Shown: positions 8,638 through 17,438 of the stretch, piece after piece
Layout: each line of letters begins with the position of its first letter
How positions within the stretch are numbered: the stretch's first letter is position 1
Source of the DNA: CAIWTU01 sp963815135
Lineage (GTDB): Bacteria; Desulfobacterota; Desulfuromonadia; Geobacterales; Geobacteraceae
DNA: 64,000 nucleotides
NCBI GenBank assembly: GCA_963815135.1
Contig: CAWFFO010000002.1
Span: forward strand, 1-64,000
Direction: 5' to 3'
The notes under the pieces: generated by a model
What the model was told of the DNA's origin: nothing
Databases searched by the model: none
What the model saw: only the letters and a program-made list of their open reading frames with translations
Translations under genes and position numbers: made by a program

Positions 8638-8692
8638 AGCCAATCCCGGAACAGAACGACCGATATAATAGTCATTAACAGAGCTAAAAACC

Positions 8693-8721
8693 ACTATATT
8701 GGTCATTTGACATATTTTCAA
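8693..8721 (-). promoter_or_regulatory. hipBA promoter with overlapping operator
   Basis: On the minus strand TTGAAA (8716-8721) and TATAGT (8693-8698) are spaced by exactly 17 nt. The box ATATTGGTCAT (8696-8706) overlaps the -10 region. The same 11-mer recurs at 8776-8786, and a near inverted copy, GACCGATAT, lies at 8658-8666. Repeated boxes over a promoter are typical of HipB autoregulation. Confidence 0.6.
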
Positions 8722-8874
8722 GTAATAATTGATTATTGACTATAATACTATGCATAAACTGGCTTTACGTCCAACATATTGGTCATATAGTGTAATTCGA
8801 ATTCCGCGAGAATTCTGAGCACTTCATACGTAATTCAATGAGTAATCTTACACCCACAAGTCTCGCAGCACCTT

Positions 8875-9176
8875 TCAACCGTTTTCCCCCGCACTCTTCG
8901 ACTCCAACCGCAGATACTGCCCCGGCGAAGCACCCAACGCCTGCCGAAACATGGCGATAAAAGCGCTGAGACTCTGATATCCCAGGTCAAAGACCACGCG
9001 GGTAATGTTCTGTCCCGTACCCAGTCGCTCGATGGCCTCCTGCAGCACCAGTCGTTTCCGCCAGGCGCCGAAGGTGAGCCCGATCTCCCGGACGAACAGC
9101 CGTGCCAGGGTTCGGGGGCTGGCCCCGGCAAGGGGCGCCAGTTGTTCCAGGTCCCTTCCGCCAGGATGGGGATCAA
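8875..9176 (-). pseudogene. AraC-family regulator, C-terminal fragment
   Basis: About 100 residues match the C-terminal double helix-turn-helix of AraC proteins, with PLAGASPRTLARLF, ERLGTGQNITRVVFDLGY and the ending FRQALGASPGQYLRL. No N-terminal domain precedes it. Upstream, the open frame runs into a tandem of two short units (CAGGATGGGG...TCAAGTCTTG, about 9160-9205) and then into repeat copy B. It is a truncated gene fused to unrelated repeat sequence. Confidence 0.75.
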
Positions 9177-9222
9177 GTCTTGGCAGGATGGGGGTCAAGT
9201 CTTGAAAAGTCACTTTGCATAG

Positions 9223-9530
9223 GAAAATCGTCGGGTCAGGCTTTGGCTTTTTGCATATTTTCGAGGCCATAAAATGGATATTCTGGGCCGCCTTAATCAC
9301 AAATTTTTGATATCACCAGTAACAAGAAGCATTTAGCCATACTTCCACACCGATAAATATATGGCCACTTCCCCTATTCCCTATTCTTCAGGGTCACCGC
9401 TCAACGGAAAACGGATTGAGAAGTTGATGTCCCCACAATAAATTTTTATCAACCGGGCCAAGCTCCGCCTCTTCGCAGGTCCTCTCCCAATTGTCACGAA
9501 TGGCTGTCTCGATCCGGCCAATTGCATATG
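9223..9530 (-). repeat. 308-nt direct repeat, copy B (hipA 3'-end relic)
   Basis: It matches 6879-7186 throughout. The part 9357-9530 is the hipA coding tail with no hipA body attached: it joins AraC-fragment sequence on one side and, 50 nt before the DUF4143 gene end, unrelated sequence on the other. Confidence 0.88.
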
Positions 9531-9579
9531 CATCGCTACCATAGCAAATTCATGTGACACTATAAGTCACATTTCACGT

Positions 9580-10731
9580 TCATGTAAAAAGACTGTCGCC
9601 TTCGGTACACAACACCCGCAACGGTACCACCTCCACCCGTTCCGTCAGTGGATACCGCCGATCTCCCGGATAGACCACCAGCAGGCGGTCAAGCCGCAGA
9701 TCCTCCAGAGCTGCCCGCATGGAGGGGGTCAGTCGCGGTGCGTCGGCCCGCTTGATCTCTACCCCGAAACGCTGGCCATCCTTGAACAGGAGGAGATCCA
9801 GTTCCGCACCCGCATGGGTGGCCCAGAAATAGACTTCATCGGGCTGGACCATGCTGATGATCTCCTCGATGACAAACCCTTCCCATGACGCCCCGCATTT
9901 TGGGTGAGAAAGCAGCTCCGGCAGGGTCCGGATACCCAGCAGTTGATGGAGAAGCCCGCTGTCACGGATATAGACTTTGGGCGATTTTACCTGGCGTTTT
10001 TTCAGGTTTTCGTGCCAGGGCTGGAGCTGCCTGACCATGTAGACCCCTTCAAGAAGATCCAGATAGCGCCGTACTGATGTTTCGCCTATCCCAAGGGAAC
10101 GGGCCGGTTCAGCGGCATTCCAGACCTGGCCGTGGTAATGGGCAAGCATGGTCCAGAAACGAAACAGGGTGGGCGCCGGGGTGCCGATGCCCAATGAAGG
10201 AATATCCCTTTCCAGAAGCGTCTGGATGAAACTTTTCCGCCAGGCGACGCTTTTGCTGTCACTCGTTGCCAGGAACGAAAGCGGGAACCCGCCCCGGAGC
10301 CAAAGAACCTCGTGGGCGGACATCCCTACATCCGCAATACTGAAACCGCTCAGCGGGACAGTTTCCATCCGGCCAGCCAGTGACTCCGATGACTGGCGGA
10401 GGAGCTCGGGCGCGGCGCTACCCAGAATGAGAAACCGGGCAGGCAATGGTGTTCTGTCGGCAAGGACTCGCAGGATGGGGAACAACTCCGGCCGCCGTTG
10501 CACTTCGTCGATCACGACAAGTCCAGTGAGGCCGCGGAGTGCCGTCATCGGCTCATCGAGTCGTGCGAGACTTAAGGGATCTTCAAGATCAAAGTATGCG
10601 GTAGAATCAGGTGGAACGAACTGCCTGGCAAGGGTAGTCTTGCCGCACTGGCGGGGGCCGAGCAGGGCCACTATCCGGCTGCGTTCAAGTGCCGTGTCAA
10701 TGGCGTTGTGGGTATTAGTGCGGGGAATCAT
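9580..10731 (-). CDS. AAA ATPase with DUF4143 C-terminal domain
   Basis: A 383-residue protein with Walker A GPRQCGKTT at residues 25-33 and Walker B LVVIDEVQRRPEL (Asp75-Glu76). The second half is the DUF4143 domain, with nuclease-like features: FWATHAGAELDLLL and FGVEIKRADAPRLT resemble the D-(x)n-ExK core of restriction-like folds. Proteins of this family are widespread in accessory regions; their role is not established. It is a single gene with its own promoter. The predicted transcription start coincides with the ATG, so the mRNA may be leaderless. Confidence 0.88.
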   Translation of the reverse strand: MIPRTNTHNAIDTALERSRIVALLGPRQCGKTTLARQFVPPDSTAYFDLEDPLSLARLDEPMTALRGLTGLVVIDEVQRRPELFPILRVLADRTPLPARFLILGSAAPELLRQSSESLAGRMETVPLSGFSIADVGMSAHEVLWLRGGFPLSFLATSDSKSVAWRKSFIQTLLERDIPSLGIGTPAPTLFRFWTMLAHYHGQVWNAAEPARSLGIGETSVRRYLDLLEGVYMVRQLQPWHENLKKRQVKSPKVYIRDSGLLHQLLGIRTLPELLSHPKCGASWEGFVIEEIISMVQPDEVYFWATHAGAELDLLLFKDGQRFGVEIKRADAPRLTPSMRAALEDLRLDRLLVVYPGDRRYPLTERVEVVPLRVLCTEGDSLFT

Positions 10732-10737
10732 AGGTGC

Positions 10738-10780
10738 ATAATACCTTGAAATTCCTCCATGTCAAGGTGGAATTTCAAGG
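10738..10780 (-). promoter_or_regulatory. Promoter with 12-bp inverted repeat for the DUF4143 ATPase
   Basis: CCTTGAAATTCC (10744-10755) and GGAATTTCAAGG (10769-10780) form a perfect 12-bp inverted repeat with a 13-nt centre. On the minus strand TTGACA (10760-10765) lies in the centre, and TATTAT (10738-10743) follows with 16-nt spacing. The left arm falls in the spacer, so a bound protein would block the promoter. Confidence 0.6.
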
Positions 10781-10860
10781 GGAATCAAAAAGGTGACAGG
10801 CTACTTGAAAAGCCGCCTGCCCCCTTTTTTATTTTCCGAAACTGTCCCCTCTTTTGTTTG

Positions 10861-11388
10861 CTACAGCAAGTCGAGTCTTTTCAGCCAATTTGCCAAATCC
10901 TTGTCTGCCCTGCCAACTGACTCGCCTTTTATCGCCAAACCGGACAAGACGTTTGCCGTCGGACAAAGCTTTTTGATATCCCGCTCGCTGCTTCCCAGGC
11001 CGCTACCCTCATGGGTGCAATAGGGAACTATGGTCTTTCCCGAGAAATCGTACGAATCGAGAAACGTAAAGACCGCCATCGGCATCGTTCCCCACCAATT
11101 CGGATAGCCGAGGTAAATCACCTCATAAGAATCCATCTCAGCAACCGTTTCCGTAAGCTCGGGCCGGGCATTACCGCTCAGTTCATCCTGTGCTACACGG
11201 GTTGCTTCCGTATAATCTTCCGGATACGGTTTTACGGTCTGGATCTGGAACAGGTCGCTAGCTGTCAGTCCCTGTATTTTCCTGGCAATTACTTCCGTGT
11301 TGCCGATGGGCAGATTGACAATACTGCCTCCCAGATAATTATTTCCTTTGCGTGAAAAATACGCGCTCAGGCTCTTTGAATGTGCCAT
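10861..11388 (-). CDS. Flavodoxin family protein (Flavodoxin_4 type)
   Basis: The 175-residue protein has the flavodoxin N-terminal phosphate-binding region (AYFSRKGNN...GNTEVIARKI) and the FMN-ring loop YLGYPNWWGTMPMAVFTFLD. CTHEGSGLGSS is typical of the short flavodoxin-like reductases. The ATG at 11388 is chosen because AAGGGACAG precedes it closely; a reading from 11409 is less likely. The gene lies 88 nt after the aldo/keto reductase on the same strand and is probably co-transcribed with it. It is likely a cytoplasmic FMN-dependent electron carrier or quinone/aldehyde-stress reductase; the partner is unknown. Confidence 0.85.
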   Translation of the reverse strand: MAHSKSLSAYFSRKGNNYLGGSIVNLPIGNTEVIARKIQGLTASDLFQIQTVKPYPEDYTEATRVAQDELSGNARPELTETVAEMDSYEVIYLGYPNWWGTMPMAVFTFLDSYDFSGKTIVPYCTHEGSGLGSSERDIKKLCPTANVLSGLAIKGESVGRADKDLANWLKRLDLL

Positions 11389-11476
11389 TTTCTGTCCCTT
11401 CCCAATCAATCTTTAATCTCAAACAATTCGATAAGCTCGGGATCGATGACCTTGAGGGTTGATTTGTGATTCCTGT

Positions 11477-12484
11477 TCAGAGGCCGGTCATCTTCTCCAG
11501 TTTTTCCGGATAGCGGGCCCCATGTACCGTGATCCTGGATGATGCGCTTTCGATCTCGCTCAGATCCTCGGACGTCAGTTCGACGGCAACCGCGCCGATG
11601 TTTTCATCCAGGCGATGCAGTTTGGTGGTGCCCGGGATGGGAACGATCCACGGTTTTTGGGCAAGCAGCCAGGCGAGCGCAATCTGGGCGGTGGTCGCGT
11701 TTTTCTTTTCCGCGATGGCACCGAGCAGGTCAACCAATGCCTGATTCGCCTTCCGCGCCTCAGGCGTAAAACGAGGGACGACGTTGCGGAAATCGTTCTT
11801 GTCGAAGGTCGTATTCTCGTCGATCTTTCCCGTAAGGAAACCCTTGCCCAAAGGGCTATAATTGACAAAGCCGATGCCGAGTTCCTCGAGGGTCGGTATC
11901 ACTTCCTTCTCGGGTGTTCTCGTCCAGAGCGAATATTCGCTCTGAACTGCCGTCACGGGTTGGACGGCATGGGCCCGGCGGATTGTCTGGACACCTGCCT
12001 CGGAAAGGCCGAAGTGCTTGACTTTGCCCTCCCGGATCAGTTCCTTCACCGTGCCGGCGACGTCTTCAATGGGTACATTGGGGTCGACCCGGTGCTGGTA
12101 GAGCAGATCGATGACATCGACCTTGAGACGCTTGAGCGAGCCCTCGACAGCCAGCCTGATCTGCTCCGGCCGACTGTTCAGGCCCGGCGAGCCGGTCATC
12201 CCGCGGGGATCCAGATCAGGGCTGAGATCGAATCCGAATTTGGTGGCGATCACTACCTTCCCGCGAAAGGGAGCGAGGGCTTCGCCCACGAGCCCTTCGT
12301 TGGTGTACGGACCGTAGACCTCGGCGGTGTCGAAGAAAGTGATACCCCGTTCCACGGCGGCATGGAGAAGGGAGGTCATCTCCTTGGTATCTTTGGCCGG
12401 ACCGTAGCCGAAGCTCATACCCATGCAGCCAAGCCCCAGAGCCGAAACTTCCAGGCCGCTATTTCCCAGTTTTCGTTTTTGCAT
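11477..12484 (-). CDS. Aldo/keto reductase
   Basis: A 335-residue TIM-barrel NADPH-dependent oxidoreductase. The catalytic tetrad is visible as Asp52 and Tyr57 (FFDTAEVYGP), Lys82 (IATKFGF) and His131 (LLYQHRVDP). The start MQKRKLGNSGLEVSALGLGCMGM is the classic N-terminus of the AKR13-like group. IPGTTKLHRLDENIGA is the C-terminal coenzyme-binding segment. It should reduce aldehydes or ketones to alcohols in the cytoplasm. The ATG at 12484 is preceded by AAAGGAGAAAAC. It is the first gene of a two-gene operon with flavodoxin and is divergent from an AraC_N regulator. Confidence 0.93.
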   Translation of the reverse strand: MQKRKLGNSGLEVSALGLGCMGMSFGYGPAKDTKEMTSLLHAAVERGITFFDTAEVYGPYTNEGLVGEALAPFRGKVVIATKFGFDLSPDLDPRGMTGSPGLNSRPEQIRLAVEGSLKRLKVDVIDLLYQHRVDPNVPIEDVAGTVKELIREGKVKHFGLSEAGVQTIRRAHAVQPVTAVQSEYSLWTRTPEKEVIPTLEELGIGFVNYSPLGKGFLTGKIDENTTFDKNDFRNVVPRFTPEARKANQALVDLLGAIAEKKNATTAQIALAWLLAQKPWIVPIPGTTKLHRLDENIGAVAVELTSEDLSEIESASSRITVHGARYPEKLEKMTGL

Positions 12485-12673
12485 TGTTTTCTCCTTTCAA
12501 CTGTACAGGGACACCTTGTTGATAGTCACATCCTACCATTGCAAAAAAAGAAGGCGATAGACCAATCCTGTCAATTACTTGCCTGATCGCCCAGGGACCT
12601 GAATAATTGTTGTAAGGTGAAACTGGGTCAGGTAGTATCCTAATAGAAGGAATTGGTGCAGAAAGGGGCAATT

Positions 12674-13591
12674 ATGCAGGACATTGAGCACGAAAACATT
12701 GAAGTTGCGCTAGAAGCCTTAAGAAAGAGCATTGCCCGATGGACCGATAAGCCAGACCGATACAAGACAGCGATTCCGGACCTGTCACTTTTCCGACGGG
12801 AGGAACCGACCGGGCCGATCAGCGGCATGTACGAGCCGAGCATCTGCCTGATGGCACACGGGGCCAAGCGGGTGCTGCTCGGAGATGACACCTTTGTGTA
12901 TGACGGGCACCATTTTTTGATTACCTCCGTGCATCTGCCCACGGTGGTCCAGATTATCAAGGCGAGCCGGGAGGAACCCTGCCTGGGGCTGATGCTGGAA
13001 CTCGATCAGCGCGTGATTTCACAGCTCATGGTGGACAGCAATCTCCCTCCGCCGCGTCCGCAGCAGTCGAGCCGTGGCATGGCGACCGGCGAGGTGACGC
13101 TGCCGCTGCTCAATGCCTTTCAACGGTTGGTCGACCTGCTTGCCGAAGAGAAGGACATTCCGATCCTTGCGCCGGTCATCCAGCGGGAAATCATCTACCG
13201 TCTGCTTGTGGGCGATCAGGGTGTGCGCCTGCGCCAGATTGCGTCGGCGGGAAGCCAGAGTCAGCAGATAGCCCGGGCAATCGACTGGTTGAAAGGCAAC
13301 TTCACCCAGCCGTTGCGTATCGACGACCTTGCCGCGCAGGCCAGCATGAGCAGTTCCACGTTTCATCACCACTTCCGGTCCATGACCGCTTTAAGCCCGT
13401 TACAGTTCCAGAAGCAGCTGCGCCTGCATGAAGCCAGGCGTTTGATGCTGGCGGAACAACTGGATGCCGCAACCGCGGCGTTCCAGGTCGGCTACGAGAG
13501 CCCTTCGCAGTTCAGCCGTGAATACAACCGCCTGTTCGGGGCGCCGCCGCTGCGCGACATCACGAATTTACGTCAAATGTCTGCCGGCTAG
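12674..13591 (+). CDS. AraC family regulator with AraC_N domain (YqhC-like)
   Basis: A 305-residue regulator. The N-terminal part (residues about 20-170: LSLFRREEPTGPISGMYEPS, YDGHHFLITSVHLPT) is the AraC_N sensor type, and residues about 200-300 are the double helix-turn-helix (RIDDLAAQASMSSSTFHHHF and AAFQVGYESPSQFSREY). The ATG at 12674 follows AAAGGGGCAATT; an upstream TTG at 12653 is possible. It is divergent from the aldo/keto reductase-flavodoxin operon with 189 nt between. In E. coli, YqhC has this architecture and activates neighbouring aldehyde reductase genes, so a similar role is inferred. Confidence 0.88.
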   Translation: MQDIEHENIEVALEALRKSIARWTDKPDRYKTAIPDLSLFRREEPTGPISGMYEPSICLMAHGAKRVLLGDDTFVYDGHHFLITSVHLPTVVQIIKASREEPCLGLMLELDQRVISQLMVDSNLPPPRPQQSSRGMATGEVTLPLLNAFQRLVDLLAEEKDIPILAPVIQREIIYRLLVGDQGVRLRQIASAGSQSQQIARAIDWLKGNFTQPLRIDDLAAQASMSSSTFHHHFRSMTALSPLQFQKQLRLHEARRLMLAEQLDAATAAFQVGYESPSQFSREYNRLFGAPPLRDITNLRQMSAG

Positions 13592-13618
13592 AGGACATAG
13601 AAAGTGACAACCCTTTAT

Positions 13619-13900
13619 TCAGCGCACAACACCCAGGGCCGCTTTAACTTTCTTCAGAGTGTCTATGTTTTTTTGCAGGGCGCTGACATTTTTTTCCATG
13701 TCACTTATCGTCGTACCAAGTTGAACAATACTGCCGGCAGGACCACTAGTTTGCCCTGCTTGCTTCAACATCTCTCCTCCCAGCTCTCCCAACTGCGCAT
13801 TCGCGTTGTGCTGCGTCATCGAACCGAAAAGGAAACCCACTGAAAAAATACCGGCGACCATTGTGATACGGACACTGTAAAGGATAGTTTTGCGTGACAT
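13619..13900 (-). CDS. Small exported protein of unknown function
   Basis: 93 residues, not recognised. The first 37 residues are a basic start and a hydrophobic stretch (MVAGIFSVGFLFG) ending near NANAQ, which fits a cleaved signal peptide. The rest is hydrophilic, with heptad-like spacing in ISDMEKNVSALQKNIDTLKK that suggests a short coiled coil. The ATG at 13900 has GGAG seven bases upstream. It stands alone between the AraC gene and mscS. A periplasmic location is inferred. Confidence 0.65.
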   Translation of the reverse strand: MSRKTILYSVRITMVAGIFSVGFLFGSMTQHNANAQLGELGGEMLKQAGQTSGPAGSIVQLGTTISDMEKNVSALQKNIDTLKKVKAALGVVR

Positions 13901-14051
13901 TTTAGTTCTCCTTTTTTTGTTGAGGTTGCAATTTACAATGCTCCGTTAAGAGCGGGTTATTTTATAAGTTACCTGGAACAATTTGTGGCAATGCAGCTTC
14001 AGGGGCACGGGTTGCGTCCCGGTACCCCTCGGGAATTTATCAGAAAATACG

Positions 14052-14868
14052 TTACTGATTATGTACAAGAACTACCTGTGCCGGCATCGGAGCCGGGAAG
14101 CCGGCAACGGATAACGCCTCCCGGATGGTGCGGTTGCCGTCAAAATATACCTGCCAGTAATTGTCATTATGGCAGAACGGGCGTACAGCAAGAACCGGAC
14201 CGACCAGATTGAATTCAAGAATTTCCACTTCAACCGGCGGCTGGGCAAGCACATTGGGAACCCCTGCAAGCTTTTCGCGAAGCAATTGCATTGCGGCAAC
14301 ATGGTCGGCGCCTCCGGCAAGCTGGCACTTCAGCTCGACCCTGCGAAACGCATTGGTCGTGAAATTCTGGATGGTGTCACTGAAAACCTTGGCATTTCCC
14401 AGCAGTGTAAAGACATTGTCCGGCGTGTTAATGGCCGTGGCGAATAGTCCGATCTCCTTAACAGTCCCGGTTATCCCTCCGGCAGTTACAAAATCTCCCA
14501 CCTGGAACGGCCGCAAAACGATAAGGAAGATGCCGGACGCAAGGTTGGACAGCAGCCCGCTCCAGGCGACGCCGACGGCAATGCCCACACCTGCCACCAG
14601 GGCGGCAAAGGTCGTCGTCTGGACCCCGAAATATCCGAGAATCGCCACAACCAACACGATATTCAGCGTTATTGCCACAAAATTGCCGATATAACGGATC
14701 AGGACCGGATCGATCTTCTGTTTTCTCGAAAACCTGCTGCAACATGCGGCCGACAAGCCCGATCAGCCAGCGGCCGACAATCCAGAAAATGATGGCGGCA
14801 ACGATTTTTGTGCCGATTGCCATAGCGTAAGTTGCGACAATTTGCTGATACTGGCCTATGTTTTCCAT
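14052..14868 (-). CDS. MscS-family mechanosensitive channel (one frameshift)
   Basis: Two frames read together give an MscS channel of about 271 residues. The first (from the ATG at 14868) has the N-terminal membrane helix KIVAAIIFWIVGRWLIGLVG; the second begins near 14730 and holds the pore helix and beta domain (AALVAGVGIAVGVAWSGLLSN, VLRPFQVGDFV, GNAKVFSDTIQNF). The glycine/alanine-rich TM3 is the pore of MscS. The frame change lies at CAGGTTTTCGAGAAAACAG (about 14722-14742), a stretch with two short homopolymers, so a sequencing indel is as likely as a real mutation. It acts as an osmotic release valve in the inner membrane. Confidence 0.85.
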
Positions 14869-15118
14869 ATCAAACCCTCCGTTTTTTCGAGTGTTGCTTC
14901 CAGATATATTGACTTCTCAAAGGAATTCCCATCAGCGTAAAAAAATTAGTAAATACTTTATTAAGTATACCCGGATAAATTCAATTGCAAAGAGTCGGTT
15001 CAGGAACGCGTGGAGGCCTGTTGCAGCTGAACCGCAAAGCGTACGTTGCAGAATATTTTTATTGAGTTATTCTAAAGAAAAACATGACAGGTTAGTTCGA
15101 GGTATTTATCGGAGCGAC

Positions 15119-16315
15119 ATGATGAAGGATAACCCTGAATTTGTCGAAACAACGGATCATGATGGCAACGGAGGAAAGTGCCGGTTGCCCGACCCATTAT
15201 GCTCCGCCGGAACGGGTGACCGATGTCGAGTTGCTGGCAGAAGTGAAGGCAATTTCCAGCAATCAGCTCATAGACGGTTTGATGAATATGGCCAACGGCC
15301 TTTTTGCCGTACTCAATGAACATCGGCAGATTCTGGCACTCAACGAATCTTTTCTGAAGCTGATGGGCATTGAAAATGTTATCGGATGTAATCGGGCTCC
15401 GGCCCGGTGAATATGTACATTGCATTCATGCCTGCGAGATGCCCGGAGGTTGCGGAACCTCTACCCTATTGTGCAACCTGCGGAGCGGTTATTTCCATGA
15501 TGTCGGCCCTTGCCAGCGATCTTCCCCAGGAAGACACCTGTGCCCTCACTGTGGAGAAAGACAACAAGGAAGTCGACTTGCTCTTCCAGGTCCGATGCTG
15601 CCCGATCAACGTTCACGACAGTAAATTCATACTGTTCTTTCTCCAGGATATCAGCCTGCAGCAGCAGCGCGCCAGACTTGACAGCGCATTTCTTCACGAC
15701 GTCAACAATCTGCTTACCGCCATGCTTGGCAAAAGCGATCTTTTTCAGCTCAAGGGCGAATGGGATGCGGAACGTTTTGCCGAATTGCAGAAACTGGTCC
15801 AGCGTTTGGCGCAGGAATTCTCCATTCACCAGGCGATTACCAACTCGATATCCCATGCCTATAAGCCGCTCTATTGCGAAGTGTCGGTCAATTCCATCCT
15901 GGATGACCTTGCGGAAACGTTCAAGGGGCATCCGCTCTGTTCGAACGCAAAACTGGAAATATCGAAACCCGAAGACCCGATGACATTGGTGACCGATATG
16001 AACCTGGTGAACCGGATCCTGGTCAACATGGTTTCAAACGCGCTTGAGGCAACGGAATGCGGGGGCACGACCAGGGTTTTCATCGAACCGGGCGGTAACG
16101 CAGTCACCTTCTGTGTATGGAACAGAAAGCATATCCCGCAGAAAGATGCATTACGGATATTCACGCGCAACTTTACGACGAAAAAGCAGCCCGGCCATGG
16201 GCTTGGCACCTATTCGATGAAGTTTTTCGGCGAAAAGATCCTTGGCGGCATCGTAAACTTTACAACTTCGGAACCGGAAGGAACCACCTTCAGGCTGTCC
16301 CTTCTGCAAAAGTGA
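15119..16315 (+). CDS. PAS-type sensor histidine kinase, without receiver (two frameshifts)
   Basis: A sensor kinase of about 390 residues is spread over three frames. The first part (LIDGLMNMANGLFAVLNEHRQILALNE) is a PAS sensor. A middle piece (about 15375-15465: GLRPGEYVHCIHACEMPGGCGTS) and the next frame (PYCATCGAVI) form a Cys-rich loop that may bind metal or haem. The kinase core carries FLHDVNNLLTAM, where His is the phospho-site, then NMVSNALEAT and FTTKKQPGHGLGTYSMKFFG. The usual DxGxG box is replaced by VWNRKHIP, as in a known subgroup. The start is uncertain: ATGs lie at 15119/15122 in another frame and at 15159 in frame. No cognate regulator is adjacent except possibly the receiver protein at 17037. 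Confidence 0.7.
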
Positions 16316-16468
16316 TGGATTTCTGTTCGCAGAATGACGAATTTGAAGCCCCTGGAAATTCATTTTTTCAACCAAGCACATCATCTGTGCGCCAGCCGTC
16401 CTTAAAAATATCGCAAATATAACCGTTCTTCCCGGTGACCAGCTTCATCAGCACTGGATGCCCGCAAA

Positions 16469-16512
16469 AAAACAGGCACTTACAAAATTATTCGTAAGTG
16501 CCTGTTTTTTTG
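16469..16512 (+). terminator. Strong rho-independent terminator after the histidine kinase
   Basis: ACAGGCACTTAC (from 16472) pairs with GTAAGTGCCTGT (to 16505), followed by a T-run. The A-tract on the other side makes it usable on both strands. Confidence 0.8.
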
Positions 16513-16840
16513 CATATTTTTGCTTTTAAAGATAATCAATGGTGAAATGATATGGATAAAAAAACCTGTTTCAAGTGACATAATCATCTGCGACAACGGG
16601 ACAGACAAACCATTATCAATGAGGAGGAGGGTTTTTATGCTGAATTTTTTGATAGTCACTTTTGTTGCATTGGCGGTTGATACAAAAGGAAGGTCGCTAA
16701 AGTTTTGGCTCTTGTTATGAATTATTATATGAGATAAATACCCCGGTTGATTTAATTGCAGATGGTGATACAGTTGTCGAGAGTTTTCCAGACTATTACG
16801 CACAGATGCTTCTCATTATAATGATAAATGCCATGGATGC

Positions 16841-17011
16841 ATGTTTGGGCCGAAAGGTCGGATTCCAGAGGGTTTCATCGACAAAATCTTAAAATATCTC
16901 GTCACCACCAAAGGGGCCGGACAAGGGGACAGGAAAGTTCCGTTCATGTCAAAGGCCATAACAGAAAAGAATATGAATGGCGCTCTTTCCGTGTACAATA
17001 AGGGAGAGTGA
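16841..17011 (+). CDS. Possible 56-residue protein upstream of the receiver gene
   Basis: An open frame from the ATG at 16841 to the TGA at 17009-17011 encodes a basic, 56-residue sequence starting MFGPKGRIPEGFIDKILKYL and ending SVYNKGE. It stops 25 nt before the receiver gene. The segment LVTTKGAGQGDRK faintly resembles a histidine-kinase ATP-lid, so it could instead be a decayed fragment of one. No clear ribosome site is seen. Confidence 0.25.
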   Translation: MFGPKGRIPEGFIDKILKYLVTTKGAGQGDRKVPFMSKAITEKNMNGALSVYNKGE

Positions 17012-17036
17012 ACGAATTTCATGATTGAGGTCATAT

Positions 17037-17438
17037 ATGGAGCAGTTACATAAGGAAACCAGGAAACTCTCGCTTTTGTATGTTGAAGACGAGCCGTTTA
17101 CCAGAGAGAATCTGCAGAGAGTCATATCGATAAAATTTCCATCAATTACAGTCTACACAGCGGAAAACGGTAAAATTGGTTTGGACTTGTTTAAAAAGTA
17201 CGTGCCGGACATAGTACTTACCGACATAAACCTGCCTGTCCTTGACGGTATCCGCATGGCCTCCGCAATGTGGGCACTGAATCCCCAAACGGAATTTATC
17301 ATCCTTTCCGCCAACAGCAGGACCCAATACGAGTCGGATTGCGTTAAAATCGGCATCAGGTCTTACTTGCAGAAGCCGATTTTCCATGAAGATCTTGTGC
17401 GCACCATTGAATATTCCGTTGACCGATTGACCATTTGA
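17037..17438 (+). CDS. Single-domain response regulator (receiver only)
   Basis: A 133-residue REC domain. The acidic pair is in LLYVEDEP (Glu17, Asp18), the phosphoacceptor is Asp63 in IVLTDINLP, the switch Ser lies in IILSANS and the conserved Lys in YLQKPIF. There is no output domain, so it acts by protein contact or as a phosphorelay intermediate. The ATG at 17037 has GAGG seven bases upstream. Its likely kinase partner is the orphan sensor at 15119-16315, or one of the hybrid kinases of the window. Confidence 0.88.
   Translation: MEQLHKETRKLSLLYVEDEPFTRENLQRVISIKFPSITVYTAENGKIGLDLFKKYVPDIVLTDINLPVLDGIRMASAMWALNPQTEFIILSANSRTQYESDCVKIGIRSYLQKPIFHEDLVRTIEYSVDRLTI

Noticed and set aside
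16520..16720. 66-residue plus-strand frame ending in a hydrophobic stretch (MLNFLIVTFVALAV)
   Set aside because: No good start for the whole frame and no family resemblance; it follows a terminator but also lacks a downstream partner. It may be a small membrane peptide, but support is too weak.
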